This document shows, one piece after another, positions 37,991 through 51,785 of a stretch of 64,000 bases of DNA. Position 1 is the first letter of the stretch, and every line of letters begins with the position of its first letter. The stretch covers positions 1,240,001-1,304,000 of the forward strand of contig JANCRA010000040.1 in the NCBI GenBank assembly GCA_024362935.1. Direction: 5' to 3'. The translations under genes and the position numbers were made by a program. Under the pieces are notes generated by a model. The model did no database searches, was not told where the DNA came from, and worked only from the letters and a program-made list of their open reading frames with translations. This stretch comes from Setophaga petechia. Its lineage: Eukaryota; Chordata; Aves; Passeriformes; Parulidae.

Positions 37991-38978
37991 AGGCCTGCTA
38001 GCTTCATCCCTTGGAGCTGACCTTCCTTCTCAGTGAGGGGAGCTCTGCTTGGGCTATGGAGATCAGGAATCCTCCATCACAGCAGATGACCTCTTCCAGA
38101 AGGGAGGTGAATTTTAAAAAGGCTGACCTTTCAATCTAAATTGTGGTTAATAGATAAAACATCTGAAACTACTTTAGACTGTCAGGTAGAACTCGTTCTG
38201 CTCCATGGCATCGGAAGGCCATTTGACTTTTCACTTGCTGTGAACTGGGCAGCGCGTGGCATCTCTCTGTTCCTCTTGCAATGCTGCATATCTGCCAAAG
38301 GCATTTCTCACTCCTCCTTTGGTGGCAACTGGTACATTAGCTAAATTCGCTTCTTCCAGCAGATGGTGATGCTGCTGCCCCATCTGTAAATGTGCTCTGC
38401 CTCAACAGCTCCTATCACTCCTGCTCTTCTCTTCTACTTGATATTCAGGCTGGGGGTTTCCAAGGGATTTTCTTACATCAATTTTTATGTGACACCTTTT
38501 CATTGGACTTGTGATCAAAAGAAAATGTCAGGCTCATTTTCTCAGCAAGTGTCATGGTAATGAGAGGTATCTAGGCTAAACTTTAGGGGAAACGTTTTAA
38601 CCAGAAGGACAGCTAAGCTATCCATTTCAGTGATGGAATGTGAAGTGCCATGAAACATCCTCAGGAGCAGTTGAGTAGTTAGAGAATATTTGGAGCAGTA
38701 AAAGTGGTAAAGAGAATTTCTGTTGGGAAAGGATTAGGTATTGCTGATCTGTCTTTGGAGCCCTGAGATGGACAAAACTGCTTAAAGTTGTTCTGGTCCT
38801 GTCTTCATATTCTCTTATTAAATTTGTTAATTAATGGGTTGTTCTGAACATACTGTGCGCCCTGGATGTGGGTGTCTGAGCAATGAAGTGTGTAATATAA
38901 AGGAAGTCATTGTAAGGTGTGCTTTAAGAGGCAGTGATGAATTTTGCAAATATGAGGTCAGGGAAGGCTGGCTGGCTA

Positions 38979-39028
<50 letters not shown>

Positions 39029-39070
39029 CACGTATCCACCCACCTATCTATCCATCTATCTGTCTATCCC
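38979..39070. repeat. (TCTG)4(TCTA)n compound tetranucleotide microsatellite
   Basis: Four TCTG units at 38979-38994 are followed by about eight CTAT units to 39028, then interrupted units (TATCCACC, CTATCTATCC, TGTCTATC) to about 39070. The pure core is probably polymorphic. Confidence 0.95.
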
Positions 39071-42000
39071 TGTCTCTGGGCTCAGTAGACCAAGCATGCA
39101 AATCGAACCTCAAACTCATACAGATGCAAGGCTTTTTATTCTGCCTGATGCTTGGGAAGAGGATTTCAGTGAGGATTTTTTAGAACGACTGAAACCATAC
39201 CTGACCTAAGCTGTGTCATAAGTACTGCGCTTTTACAGCTGATGGGATGATGAATATCTGAATCTGTGAATTTTCAAGGATAAGAGTAACTGGAATGAGG
39301 ATTTTTTGAAGGTGGTATTAATAGACCTTGAGAAAGACACTAGAGATTCCCAAAGAGAAAGGGCCATTTTTGTTTAGTAAAGGAGCTTCTAGGAAGACTT
39401 AGAGAGAATCCAGCCTTGCCAGCATCTCTAAAGCCTGTTGAGAGAGAACAGTCTTGCTACTGACTTGCTTGCTGCCAGACACTGGCATCTTCTGTATTTC
39501 TACCAGGCCCAGCAGATAGGGCATCTTTAATTTTTTTGGTGGTAAGAAGTGAGTCCAGACATTCTGAAATGCAGCATATAAATTAATACCTCTCACAGAG
39601 CTAGCAAGACTTTCATTGTTAAATTGTAAAAATAGAGATCAATAAATAACAAATACTCCCAAGCATGGAACATTTGTAGGCCACTGAGTATCAACAGTCA
39701 TGCAACTGATCCTGTGTAATTATTAAATTTACTGGTTCTATTCCTGATAGAAGTGAATATTCAAGTGCATTATTGAATTTGCTTTTATTCTTGGGAAACC
39801 ATCTCCAGTTTTATAATCAGTGATGTTTCTGTGCTTATGTTGAAGTGCCCATGGCTAGAATTTACAAGCAGTATTTGAAAGTGACACTGGCAGCTTTGTT
39901 CAGATGTGTTAATTTTTAATATTATTTTTGTTACTTTATTTTTGTTTGCTGTTGTCACATAAATATATAGTTGGATTATATAATTAAAACTGTCTATCTC
40001 TGTAGTATGACCTTTTCCTCCCCAGTACTGATGGTCCGATCAGGAAAGTTGCTGATTTAAGATAACTTTTCACAACCCCTACAATGAAATCTCATCATCG
40101 TTCTGTAAGGATGTGTGTTCTGCAGCACAGATAGTTTACTGAAATGCTGACTTACGTGAGAGTGTTTTTACTCAAGAAGTAGGGTAGTTTCAGCATCACT
40201 GTAAAACTGGAATGAGGTGGCCAGTCCCAAGTTTCTTGTCCTCAGTGACTGTTTTGCATTACTGAAGGTAGCACAAGTCATATGAGAGGCCTCAGTGAGA
40301 GTAAATTCCTTGGACTGGTGTCAAGAAATCCCTGCTGGGATCCCTATTGTCCCAGGATGTTCATGGCTTGGGGGCCTGCACATCACGTAATGTTTTCCTG
40401 CAGTCTTGGCCCCCTTGGTAGAGATCCCGTGTCAGTTTGGTTGGCTTCTGTAGACACTGTGGTTGGCAGTTGTTACGGGCTGCCTGAACTGAGTTCATCT
40501 GCTTGGGCAGTCTTCCACCTGGTTGTCTGGTCTGCAAGCCTCAGTTTCCATCCAGGTTCTGCTGAGAGCATGGACTTTCATCCCTGCCACTCTCCAGATG
40601 CTGCCTGTTTTCATCTTGGTCTTAGTTTGGATGTGAAATTAATTTAGGCTCAAGGGAAGGTTTGATGCCCCATTTTGATACAGCTCTCAAGCAGTTACGG
40701 GTGACAAGTTTGTTATGACAGCATTCACAGCTCTGAGTTCCAACTGCAATGGAATGAGGCATGTGACAAGGTAAATCAGGTCAGTGGTTTGAAGGCACTG
40801 ACAGATTACAGTACTCAAGTCATTATATCCAGGCTGTATGTCCAGGTCAGCAACAGTGAGAATGATCAAATCTGCATTTCATGTGGTTGTGCCTTGAGGT
40901 AAGGTTGTGCTCTTAGCAGGTGTTTGTAGACTTTAGGTATTAGCAGTTTTTGCTTTATCACATTAAAGTTTTGGTTTATATTTTCTTGATCTACATGAAC
41001 ATTCTGATTACTCCTGGGAATTTTATTTAATAGGAATCTGCAATTCTAACTGTGACTGAACACAAATTATGAGACCTCTTAAATTTAATAATTCACTGAC
41101 ATTTCCTAAAAACTCCTCTTAGTTGGAAACAGTTTCCAAATTTTGTATCCGACAGCTTACCAAGTATCTGTTTTCAGAACAGCTATGTTGTTGAGCCTTT
41201 TGCAGAATTAATGTCACCTAGTTTTTGAAATGTAGTAATAGTGGTATTTACGTTTGAGCTTGTTCCCCAGGATTCCCTAAATGCTTACTGAAAACAAACA
41301 AGACCCAAGTGAGTCATCTGTGGGAGAATATTCCTCACTGACTGCAAACTTACGTGGGGTTGCTAAGCAAGCTGTAGAGATCCGCACTGTACGTGCCTGC
41401 TTTTGGTTTGAGGGCTTCTGCCCTCTGTCTCTCCTGAACCATCGGATGCAAACCTTTTCCTTGCAGTCCAGCATCTCATTTGGGCTCCCTTTCTAGGTCG
41501 CTTCTTCTAAAATATCTTGGCTGTTCAGCTTCACTTTGGATATTCTCTAAGGGACAGCTTTCTTCTTTCTGCTTATCCCAAGCCCTTTCTTTCTGCCTCT
41601 GTTGTTTCCAGCTTCTTCTTCCAGTGTCACATTTGTCATTTAATTTGGAGCTATAACACTGAAAGAAACTCGTATTGTGTTTGGATAAATGGGAGATAAG
41701 GCTACTCTGAACAAATACTCTTTATAGGCCTTGTCTGCAGCAAATGTTCTGCTACTTTTTGCTCAGATGTCTGGGATTCTTTGTTCCCAGTGCAGTACTT
41801 GGGATTGCACAGTCACAAAGCACAGTTTACAAAGATATGTGAGGATGGAGCCTCACGCAGGAGGGTATTGTTGAAGTCACAATAAGCAGTTCCTTAATGC
41901 TAACCTGGTTGGTTAGGAAAATAGAAGAATAACTGTTCTCTCTGAAAATGTAGTTCATCAGCAGAATTCTTCAGTGTGCTTTCCACAGTTTCCTTGGAGT

Positions 42001-45000
42001 TGTCAGTTGCTTTTTATAAGTGAACTGCGAATAGTCTATAGTATTAAATATTTAATCACAGTTAGGTACAGCATATTCATCAGTCTGTAGGGTAAGCTTG
42101 TCAAAAGGCTCCTTGTTTTTTGTCTTCAACTCAAGTCACATATTTTTAATACAAATCTGTTGTGTCTGTTATATGGACTTAAATTGCTGCTTTGCTTGCA
42201 GAACTAGAAAAAGAAGAAACTAAAGCTGTTAGGGCTTTAAGTGACTTTTAAATACATTCAGCAAGGATGTAGGATGAGGAGTTGTATCCACATAATAAAT
42301 GTTTAGTGTGAAACTCAAGAATGTAAAAGCATTTGTATGGCTTCTAAGTCACATTCACTGATCATGGTAAGCTTTATTCCACCTTTGGTACTTTATTCCT
42401 TGTGAAAAAGGTGGCTTTATTTCCCATCAGAACCACCCTTAGTGAATCTCATGCCATTTAGGCATTTAGAAGTTTTTACTGTTCATTTTTTCAGGCACTG
42501 AACAATCAGAATTAGAAGTAATGTGAGATAATTGAGCCTGTGCTGCTTGTGGCCTTAAGGTATGGAACTTGATAGGAAACCAGCTAATGAGAATATCCAC
42601 AGTTGTACTAGGTAGGATAAGGAGAAGAATACCCAAGAATTATAAACCCTTATGCTTTAGAACCAGCCCTTAATTGGGAGGGAGGTATAAAGAAACTTCC
42701 ACAGTGCACAGGGTGGGTATTTTGATGTCTTGTTGTAACTTCTCCAGGAGCAGCTGGTACTCATTCCTGTTAAAGTGAAGGTGGTAGAATTAAGAATTGC
42801 TTGGGGCACCAGTCAGATATCATAAATTTAAAGATGAAGATGCCAGTTGCACATTATTTGGCAGCTATATGGAGCATTAGTTTTATATGTGAATAAGAGT
42901 TTTCTTAATTAGTCAGTGGAGGAACAACTCCCTTTCCTTGGGGAAAAAATACGTGAAAAATAGATGGTATAGGACTGGAAGCAGAAAATCAGATACATGC
43001 TTAAACCAACAGATGTAATAGTGATCAGGATATAAATAAAATAGGAAGCAGGACACACAAAGAAAGAAGCTGTAATGAAACCAGCTGTACCATATACTGT
43101 TAAATAACCCTAGTGGTTTAGGATTTCAGCTCACCATTATGTCTGCATAGATCATGCCTTTGGTATTGCTTCTTAATTGTCTATGGTACCTGCCACGTCA
43201 TGAGAAAGGCTGAAAAGTATTTTAGAAGATTTTTTATCATGAAGCATTTAGAAGCAATTTGTCTAGTCCCTGAAAGCTAGATGCTTTCTATCCAGCCCTT
43301 GACATGGTTATCTTCATAAAAGCAGAGCTAGTATTTAGCTTATTCAGCCAGTCCTGTGCTGTTCATTCCTGTTCCTGTTTGTAAGGCAGGAACAAGCTGT
43401 TGGTTTTCTTCACTTTAGATAAACCTGTAGTGAGTTGATAGCAGCAGCATGGGATTTAGTTGGTGATTAAAGCATTGGTTAAATGGGTGCACTTTACCAG
43501 CCTGAATAAATCCTTCAGCAGAGTATCTCTGTAATAATTCTAGTAATCACGTACCAGGGCAAGAGCTGGCCTAGAACAAACCTGCAGAGGATTGAACTGT
43601 TGTTAGGTTGCCCTCTGAACAACATGAAACAGCAAGGGAAATGAAAGACTTGATTTTACCTTGTGATAGATGATTGTGGCTAGAGCTGGGGGCTGACCAT
43701 CCGGTCCTCTGCTGCACAGCCTAATAATGAATTGAGAAGGCACTCATTGACCTCATCTCAAATGAAATTTGTCCCATAATCACAATGACTTCTTTTTACC
43801 TTAATCTATTTTTTAAAGGAAATCTTATAACCTTTTGACTTGAGGAGGAAAAGGAAAATAGTCTATTAATTGGGAAAGTTTTCCCTTAAGTATTCTTGGC
43901 TGGCAACCCTCAGAAGCCTCTTTAGATTGCTGATAAAAAGTATTCATCTTTGCTTGATGATAATAGTTATGATGAGAGTGAGATTGATATGACACAAAAA
44001 ATTAAGAGCATTGGAAGGGTCAGCAGTGAAAATTGCATTAAGAATTTTCATTTCACTAGCATCCCTTTGCTTGTGACTCTTGTAAGTAACATAAATTACA
44101 GACTTTTAGTTTAGGTATTTTGGGTGGGGCAAGGCCTAGATTCACAGCTTAGCTCTTTTTCAGAACAGTGCTGAGCTGATTGCTTTGGTCCCTTTTTTCT
44201 ATAAAAGCAGATTTTTGCCTCTACTTTGTCCTGTATCATCTCTTCAGAGAAGGAGATGTGATCTTGGCAATGCAAATTATAGTGAAATATTTTTAAGCAA
44301 TGGAAAGAATATAATTCCTTATAGTCCACTTAAATAAAATATATTAACTCTGGGATTTGTGGGATCACTTTCACAGATATTTTATGCACTTTATCTATGG
44401 CTGTTCATAGCAGCATACAGATCTTGCTGCAATTCACTTGGTCTGATTTACTTTAAGTTCCATGAATCAGCCTTGTGATATTTTCCACAGTTGCATTCAT
44501 GTGTAATAAAAGTGTTCTGTAAATCATTGTATATGTATAAATACATGTGCATCTTTTTACATATATAATTCCAAATGTGTTCATACAAGCTTGGGCAACC
44601 AAAAGAGCACATATAATATAAGAATGAAAATCTTAGAATCTTTAAAATTTTAATTAATGTTTTCTCAATGTAATCAAATGCAACAACAGCTGCTTGTCAT
44701 TAGACCAATTATAACAAGAATCTAGGTCACCAAAATTCTTTAAAGGGTCAATAGTAGTACAGTAAAATTGTGTTCCTAAGTATCTGTCCCAGTTTATATT
44801 TCCATTCTCTAATTAGTAGATGGAGCTGTCAGCATCCCATACTCTTTGCAAGAGGAGTATGATGTTGGTGATGCAGATTTCCTTCTCCTGAGTTTTTGTT
44901 TCACTCAAAATATTTTGTCTCCATAGTTCAATATCACAGTAGTTCACAGGTTGTGCTTTCCTGTTGGTTCACGAGGTTACTTGAACCACAGTTACTTACT

Positions 45001-47575
45001 TTTGCCAGTCTTCTGTACAAACAAAAGCAGGAAAAGAATCTGCAGTTGCACAAAGCTAAGCAGAAGTGAAGTAAGTAAAGGTAAATTAGTAAATTAGGCA
45101 ATGATGCAACTAAAACAACTTCCAAACCAAAAGGCAGTGAACAGGCAAATAAACACAGGCAAATTTTACTTTACAGCTGGTCAAATGAGGCAGTAGGCAT
45201 TTGATGGTAGGGCCGGCAGCAAACATTTCTTGACTTTTGTAGATACAGCAAACACCAAGCTAAAACCAATGCAAGACCAGACAAGGTTTGGAGTCATATA
45301 TAGCTCATACATTTAATTATTGTTGTAAAGCATGAGGTGTGGTACAAGCACCAGCATTTACCAACAGGGCTTTGGCTGGGCCATGGGGATCCTGTGTGTG
45401 GTAGTTTGAACCCTACCATTCCCAGGATTGCAGGAGGGTGAGTTTGGGAAGAGCCAATTTGGAACAAAAACATTTGCAAGAAAGAGATGACGGTATTACC
45501 CCTCTGAAGCATGACTTATTGATGCCTAAATAAATCCTCCCTAAGGGAGAACCAGGTTCAGTTCTTTCCTGTGCCTGCAAGGTCTTCTTGCTCCCAGGAA
45601 GCATCCTGGCTACCAAACTATGTCCCATGTTAGTCCTTGGCTCTCACTGTGCTAAATCCAGGCAGAGGCTCCTCCAGCAGCATCAAACACAGGGTTTCCT
45701 TACTGACCAAACCTCCCTCAGCCAATGGTGCTGGGTGTGAGAAAGCAGCAGCTTTCCCACTGGCAGCAGGGCCTCAGTTGCTGAGACTGCATCATGTTTA
45801 TTCGAGGATTTGGATTTGAACAGCTCACACCCCTCTCTTCCCTCAGGGCGTAAAGAAGCCTGCAACAGACTGCAATATGTGTTATGGGGGTCTTGATGGA
45901 AATGAAGGCACGGTGAAACACAAATGTTCAAAGAAATGTCCTTCCCTGGCTCCAAAAGTGACTGGCAATGAAGCAGGAAGGGTAATAGAAAGGATTATGG
46001 CCCCTTTCCATGGATATATTGACATACATTCTGTGGTATTTTAACAGATTGAAAGTTCCTGAAGCTGGAGTGCAGACAACATGCTCTGAGTAGCAGGCTA
46101 CCCGTGGTTGTATGCTTTCATCCTTGGAGTACTTTCAAATACAAAGGTCTATTGTCTTAAAGTTGTTGCACACAGATTACTTACTATATAATCTAATAAA
46201 ATACAGATGTTCATTTGAGATGGCACTGTCTTGAAAGAAAAGGACTGCTAGGAACCTAAATTCTTTGGCAGCCCCTGGTTCTGTCTTAGACAATTCTTGG
46301 TTGAAAGTCTTTTCACATTATGCTTTCATGCTTGAAGCACACAGTGTTATTTCACTGTTCTGGGCTTCCCTGCATATTGCCAGGCATTTTTAGTGGAAAA
46401 TGTTTGGAGAGGCTTGTGTAGCACTAGTCCTCTTTTTGTCTTTTGGCTTCAACTCAAGGGACACCTCCTGCTTCCTTGGGAGAGCCGGTCTTCAAGGGAT
46501 ACAGTCTGTGGGTAGGGAACGAGCACAGGCAGCCTCGTCCTTCCAGTTAATGTTCCAGGTCCAGTACTGAAATGGGGGTGATTGTTGACAGGGTGTGGAT
46601 GGTCATAAAATAGCCTAAAACCAGCGTGTTTTAGGACTGGAGGACAGAAATAAAACTGCTCTCAGACCGGTGGTAGCAGATGCCATCAGGCTTGTAACAG
46701 TTGGAAGGGAGTATGGGCCAAGAGAAGAGGAACATTAGAGATGGTCCCCTTCTGACCAGAGCTGTGTAGTCGATCTGCTGTATTACAGCTTGGTTTGATG
46801 AGAGATTTCACTGAAGCAGAGCTTATTTCTGCCTACCAAATCTCTCACCTTAGCGCTAATTTTGAATTCTTGGAGAAATTTGGAGTAAGTAGATAAATGG
46901 TAGGTTGACATATGAATGGAAAATCCTGGAGAATTGGCAGAGTTGCATAACATGAAGTATCCTGTGTTGAGGTGTCAAGGACCCCTTGGTCAGGCAGAAA
47001 CAAAGAAGTGGGATATGTTGTACATAGGGAGCAGAGACTGAACCCCAAAGCATTTGTATTAGTACTAAAGTTTATGTGGTACCCTGCCTCCTGTATCAAT
47101 ACTCTATTCCCCTAAAATTTGCACTAAATCTCATTTTTCATTTCCAGTTTGTTAAGAAGCACCCATGCTCTGAACCACTGGAAAGCCAGCACTGGTAGTT
47201 TTGGATTAGCAGCATGCTCCATTTGAGGCACAACTTGGCGTCCCTGTCTCCTCTCGAGCTCAAAGAGTTTCTGTGGAAACTCTACTGAGTTTATCACTCT
47301 GTCATTTCTCTGAAGCAAATCAACTTGGCAAACAAAGCAGGAGTCTTTGTAATAACTGTGTCATCATCTCTTCTCCGAAGAGATCTCTTGGAGCAAATGT
47401 TTGTGAATGTACCATTGTTTGGAATGCAAACCCAGTTTTTTCCTTAAGAACTGCAGGAGCCAGTAGGGCATGCACTAAGTTTATCCCTTAGTGTTGACAG
47501 AAGGAAAAGGATTTCGTGTTCATTTGTCCCGTTTAAGATCAGTTTAAGATTCTGCTTACATTTGGTCAGTTTTTT

Positions 47576-47597
47576 GGGGGGGGGGGGGGGGGGGGGG
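47576..47597. repeat. Uninterrupted G22 homopolymer
   Basis: Twenty-two consecutive G follow TTTTTT. A second run of eight G lies at about 47616-47623. The + strand could form a G-quadruplex. Such runs are also common sites of sequencing and assembly error. Confidence 0.9.
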
Positions 47598-49944
47598 CGC
47601 AAATATTTTAAGGTTGGGGGGGGAGTATTGCAAACTGCGCCTTGCTGCATTCCTGTGTGTGAATGATTTGGGCAAAGTAACAAGAGAGAGTCTTTAAATA
47701 CCTGGAAAAGCTGCTGACTTGGCTCTGTGCCAGCATCAAGAGCACATGCTGAGAGTTTGGCCAGGGGCCTCTTCCCAGATTGCAGGCTTAAATACATTTC
47801 CATCCAGAAAGGGCCATAAGCCTATAAACATCATCTGGGAACTTGCTTCTTAGAGGAGATTTCCTCAAAAAAAGTTAGGTACCGGGAAGATCCACAGCTA
47901 AGGGAGGTGGTTCTCATCATTTAAATCATACTTAAAAATATCTAAAGATTCTTTTAAATTGAAGTTTGGGAAACAGAATTTTCTCTGTCCTTACATCTCT
48001 AAAATTCTCTTTTACCTTTCCGTTTTCAGAGTATTCTATGAGTGACAAAGAGGATCCCTCATGGAGCTGTGGAGATTAATGTATAGGATTTTGGAAGTGA
48101 ACTGAAAGAAATGCTTGGGTATTTTTCTCCTTTTTCTAGCTGCTCCTCTGCCATGGTTAGCCAATACCATCCAAAAAGTTTAAAAAACAAAAGAGGATCA
48201 AGGATGCAGCAAGTGCATGAAACATGATTATGCATACTGTGGTCCTCAGGGAAAAAATAATCCTGTGTTGCTGGGCTTCATAAGTTACTTTTTCCCTATT
48301 ACTCCTCCATTCATAATTCATTTTTAGACATGTGGATTCTCTGACCACAGCTAAGCTCAGCTTGAGTAGAAGGAGGCATTAAAATGGCCCTCTGTCCTTC
48401 AGTTGCCTCTTTTTTTAACAGACTCTCAGGAACATGGATAGAGAATTTTCTCTTCCTGTCAAATGAAGGTGAAAATCAGCTAAGACAGGGGAAAAAAAGT
48501 TATTTGGAAAGAATGACAGGCACACATAATGTATTCACTTAACTTTCAGTTCTCAGGGAGCAGGGTCTGTCTGAGGCTCACAGCATGGCAGCAGGTGCAG
48601 CTCCTGATGGGCAAAGCTGAGTTTCACAATGCAGGAAGCCTCTTTAAGATGCACATATTTAGGAACTCCCTACCTGCCCCCATTCTTTGCAAGTCATGAA
48701 GCTTTTATGCTGAGTAACTTAGTTCACCACCACTGCATCAGGAGAATCTGATTGCCTGGCTTTTATCAAGGGGAGGAAGGGTGCCTTTCCAAGCAGTACC
48801 AGCTGCACGTGGCATTAGAAGGTCGAGTACCACGGCTTAAGGTTCACACAGGAGCCATTTGGCATCCAGCAGAGATTGCAGGAGAGAGGTGTAATGAGCC
48901 ATATGGGTAGTAAGAACTTTTTGGGTGAGCTGCTACGTGGCTAAGCACTTATGCCAACCTGCATTAAGGCACATATCACAAAGCTTTTTCAGAAGGCATT
49001 TAAGCACACTTCTAAAGCTAAGCATGTTCTTGAAAACAAGGAGACAAAACCATATGCACAGTGTGTTTCCCTGAATAAAAGCTTGAAAAAAATCTGAAAA
49101 CCAATGGCTGCAAAGGTTTAAATATAATCACCAACTTCAAGTTTAACAGAGCTGCAGAAAAGACACATATTGTAATTTTCATTATCTGTGTTGTGTTTCC
49201 CTCTTGTTAGAAATTCATCCAAAGTCCAGAAGAGGCATGATTTTGATTGGAAAATTGTAGGAAAGGCATCTCAGACCACAGCATTTTCAGTGACTCAGTG
49301 AATTCAGAGTCACCTGTCACTCATGGGTCTGAGTTCTGTCTGTTTGACCCATTTTCCCACTCCTGCACTGTGTTATATTCTGCAGCACACGTTCCAAACC
49401 CATGACCAAGGCAATTTCCTGCCACAGCTGTGGCTCTCAAGTCATGGTGCTGTGATCGCAAATCCCCCTGTCATCCAGAAAAACTGTCAAGCTGGCAGAA
49501 TGCAGCAGCATCAGTGCTAATATCAGATCAAATTTGATATTTCAACCTCCACTGGAAAAATGGACTGTCAACTCAATTATTGTTTGGAGCAAAACACAAC
49601 AGTGCAGTTGGCTGCAAGCCATGCCATTATTGGGACAATTGAGTTTTATGCTGGGGAATAAAATACAGTTATCCTTAAGAGTGCCTGTCTGTGTGCACAT
49701 TGCGCTGCAATCCTCCACACACCCAGCACACAAGTGCCAAGACTGTTTTCCTTACTGTATCTGTCTGTCCTGTGTCTATCCAGATGCTTCAAAGACCCCA
49801 TGCAAAGGGGCATGAAAGGTACTGCATAATTCCTGCTCTTCTCAACTGCTGTTCTTTGAGAGAGAGCGTTCCCAGCCTGCCTGTGTCCTGTGGATGAGTT
49901 CCTTTCTGTTCTTTTAATCTCCACTTTTAAATTTGTTTGTTTTC

Positions 49945-50065
49945 ATCTATGGAGTCACAGAAAAGCTTATGTTAAAAGGAATCTAAAAGTCCTCTAGCCC
50001 AACTTGTTCAAGAAACTGGGCCACTTTAGGTCAGCATTCAGATGTGATTTGTTTCCATCAGATAT
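49945..50065 (-). mobile_element. Probable diverged CR1 3'-end fragment, antisense
   Basis: ATCTATGGAGTCACAGAAAA, AAAAGTCCTCTAGCCCAACT and TTCAAGAAACTGGGCCAC follow the order of a reverse-complemented CR1 3' end (ATAGAATCACAGAAT ... CTAGTCCAAC ... CAAGCAGGGCCAC). Divergence is high, so this is a tentative call. Confidence 0.55.
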
Positions 50066-51624
50066 CAAGGGGCTTCTGTCAATAAGGATGCCTTCATCTT
50101 CTCCTGACTTACTCAACACTCCTTTGGTCACTATCATGGTTCTCCTGAACTCAACCTGATAGGAGGTTTATGAGTCACTGTCCAGAGACTCCCGTGTCTG
50201 TGACAATTGTGATGTCTGTTTATTGTCCACTTTTTGGTCAGAAAAGAGCATGTGAAGAGCTGATTCTGGTTTTCCTAGTGGAGTCATCCTCGGCTTCTGT
50301 AGCAGAGCACGGAGCTGCATGCAGTAACTTGGGGGGAAGGGCACAAACTTGTACTGAAACCCAAGGCCAGAGCATGGTTTCACAGTTTTCAGAGACCAGC
50401 ATGGCTTTGCAGCCTTGCACTGTGAATATTGGTGGTGTTCCATACTGGTAGGCTTCTCCCCACATTTGTCCATCAGAACTGATGGATTTGGAGGTATCGC
50501 TTCATTTCACAGAACTCTGATCCCAAATGACGTAGCTGCAATTGCACCACTAAAGTTTCATGATGGTCCAGAAGCATTAACTACATTAACCCCGTCTTTC
50601 CAAATCTAGTTGGAAACTCTTTCTCCTTCCTACTCCATTAGCATGCCCCCTATGATGCTGATAACTCCTGCAGATTTGAGCATCTCTCACAGAAGCCATG
50701 GGAGCCCCCTGAAGGAATGGTTCCTGAGCCTTTGAGCCTGCCTGCCATTGGCTCACCCTTCCTAGTGTTCTGGCTCTGGATACATCCTTTACCTTAAAAT
50801 GACTTTTTTGGCTGTGGGCCCTCCTTCCACTTAAGATTTGACTCCATCACACCACCAAGGATGTATTGGCTTCACGTTGTAAGCCCTCCCTCACTTGGTT
50901 TTTATGTTCCATCACTGTAGCACAAGATGAGTTTTCTGATTTGCTGGGCACATGGTGACTTATCTTTATCTATTTGCTGACTTATCTTCCTCCTGGGAGG
51001 AATAGTCATCACTCCATAAGTGTAACAGGTGGCTATCTCTAGAGGCATGCAGGAAGGCATGAGGAAGTCCAGCTTTACAGATTCCCATGAAGGGATTCGA
51101 GAAGCTTACATATGAACTCAGGGATACATACGTTTGCACCAGTCAGCTCTCATCCAGTTAGTCCCTCTCATGGGAGACCAAGGACAAGAACAGGCAGTCT
51201 GCCACTCATGATTTGCACAAGGAAAAGTCGGGCAAGCCCTTTACAAGGCTATGAACCTCTTTCTCACCACTTTTCTTTCAGTGGCTCCCATGGCCAAAAG
51301 AAGCATAAGACTGTAGTATAGCATTGTAAAGATAAGGATGAAACTGGAAGAAGTGGGGGAAAAGGGCAGGAGAGTTTTTTTAAAAGCCCGCAAAACAAGC
51401 ACAACACAGGATTGTGTTGATTTTGTGTTGAATTGCAATGCCAAGATACCAGGAAACTTGGTTGTTTTCTTGAGATAATAGCTCCTGCAGAGGCAGGACA
51501 TGTGCAATTGGGAAGTCTGGGAGGAATATTGTTTGCTCTGCCTGCAGAAGCGGAATTGAAATAGCATTCACCTCCCCTGCCCCTAGGCATCTGCAGTCTA
51601 CCTATCCTTGTCACTCCAGGCTTA

Positions 51625-51785
51625 CAGGTTGCAATATAGGAAATTTCAGATATAGATCAGAAGAGACTTTTTCACTCTGAGGATGCTCAGATGCTGGAAC
51701 CAGGTGCCCAGAGAGGTTATGGAGTTTTCGTATTTGGAGATACTAAAAATTCAGCCAGTCCTTGAGCCACCTGATCTCTTCCTCC
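51625..51785 (+). mobile_element. CR1 LINE 3'-UTR fragment, sense
   Basis: AATATAGGAAATTTCAG, TGCTGGAACCAGGTGCCCAG, AGAGGTTATGGAGTT, TTGGAGATACTAAAAATTCA and CCTTGAGCCACCTGAT match a common CR1 pattern (ATCAGGAAGAATTTC ... CTGGAACAGGCTGCCCAGAG ... GTGGAGTCTCC ... CTGGGCAACCTG). It is a 5'- and 3'-truncated old copy. Confidence 0.75.

Larger units (their letters stand above)
32851..49944. other. Intronic sequence, no gene seen
   Basis: Long unique stretch with an A-rich tract (33855-33937), a (TCTCA)n patch (35925-35943), a CpG-enriched block (37440-37990), a tetranucleotide microsatellite (38979-39070) and a G22 run (47576-47597). TAAT-rich islands at about 34300-34470 and 44600-44760 may be regulatory. 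No exon with recognisable coding content was found. Confidence 0.5.

Noticed and set aside
38834..39209. Frames with Ser/Ile/Tyr/Leu repeats resembling repeat proteins
   Set aside because: The SIYL-type repeats are translations of the tetranucleotide microsatellite.
45140..45960. Possible LTR or retroviral remnant in a GC-richer stretch
   Set aside because: No primer-binding site, polypurine tract, TATA/polyadenylation arrangement or protein similarity could be recognised.
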